Below are positions 39,021 to 39,128 of a DNA stretch of 39,128 nt, one piece after another. How positions within the stretch are numbered: position 1 is the stretch's first letter; every line of letters begins with the position of its first letter. Both the position numbers and the translations under genes were made by a program. Under the pieces are notes generated by a model, which worked only from the letters and a program-made list of their open reading frames with translations, made no database searches and had not been told where the DNA came from. Origin of the DNA: Aquificota bacterium (GTDB lineage Bacteria > Aquificota > Aquificia > Aquificales > Aquificaceae); the NCBI GenBank assembly GCA_013154375.1, contig JAADCR010000026.1, forward strand, positions 1 through 39,128, given 5' to 3'.

Positions 39021-39128
39021 TCAGTTTAAAATTTACCCTGACGAAAATCATAAAAATTTTGGCGCTTTTTACGAAAGTGTTTGAGGTTTCGTGAGGTTTT
39101 TAACATACAAGTTTGTGACAGAGTTGTC
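39021..39128. promoter_or_regulatory. AT-rich, apparently non-coding end of the window with tandem 10-base repeats
   Basis: No credible gene was seen from 38930 to the end on either strand, and the composition changes sharply to A/T-rich. TTGAGGTTTC and GTGAGGTTTT (39081-39100) are tandem 10-base units sharing TGAGGTTT, so they fall on the same face of the helix. The final GACA-GAGT-TGTC (39117-39128) is a short inverted repeat at the window edge. The stretch may be the upstream regulatory region of a gene outside the window. Confidence 0.4.

Noticed and set aside
1-39128. tRNA, rRNA, CRISPR array, insertion sequence or prophage genes
   Set aside because: No matching sequence, repeat array, transposase or phage protein was recognised, and gene packing leaves only the right edge without genes.

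Overview
The window looks like chromosomal DNA of a free-living, thermophilic, diderm bacterium. It is GC-rich but uses ATA heavily for isoleucine, and its proteins are rich in Glu, Lys and Arg, as in Aquificota-like lineages. Placement is an inference. Diderm evidence is a type II secretion secretin and an MlaD-type phospholipid-transport protein with a predicted outer-membrane barrel; HypX at the left edge implies NiFe-hydrogenase metabolism. No insertion sequence, phage gene, CRISPR array, rRNA or tRNA was recognised.

Layout. 1-5.7 kb: the end of hypX converges on pncB; then purN, hslO, rpsB (with a structured leader) and purA. 5.7-10.6 kb: a partial type II secretion operon (small membrane protein, gspD, gspN-like, gspK, gspF). 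10.6-15.0 kb, minus strand: a polytopic GT-C glycosyltransferase, a UbiA-type polyprenyl-phosphate phosphoribosyltransferase, a DprE1-like oxidase and pabC, which suggests a polyprenyl-phosphoryl-pentose sugar-donor pathway. 15.0-18.0 kb: MDR dehydrogenase, murC, lysophospholipid acyltransferase. 17.9-21.3 kb, minus strand: FolM-like reductase, COG0523 GTPase, khtT, khtU. 21.3-26.7 kb: a small ModE-like regulator, then a minus-strand operon of tetR plus three proteins of the HgdC/DUF2229/HgdB (BcrAD, double-cubane) superfamily. 26.8-32.1 kb: a DUF5335 gene, then on the minus strand a globin-coupled GGDEF-EAL protein, thiD and a two-component pair. 32.1-34.5 kb, minus strand: bcp, nth, lysC. 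34.5-38.9 kb: MlaD-barrel protein, M29 peptidase, a Crp/Fnr-type regulator, 2-Cys peroxiredoxin, and a small helical protein on the minus strand. The last 200 bases are AT-rich and appear non-coding, with operator-like repeats.

Organisation. Packing is extreme. Five of six convergent pairs overlap tail to tail, and four divergent pairs have only 15-25 bases between start codons. Most of these short gaps carry a TANNNT hexamer, often TAAAAT, 6-8 bases before the start codon with no ribosome binding site, so many genes are probably transcribed as leaderless mRNAs. In several tandem pairs this hexamer contains or overlaps the stop codon of the preceding gene. A few genes (rpsB, ahpC, the DUF5335 gene, the small helical gene) instead have a leader and a strong AAGGAGGTG ribosome binding site.

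The most interesting items are the tetR-controlled three-gene ATP-driven reductase/activase system, the MlaD protein that could bridge inner and outer membrane, the alternative stems in the rpsB leader, the intragenic terminator in the secretion operon, and the pentose-lipid pathway beside secretion genes.
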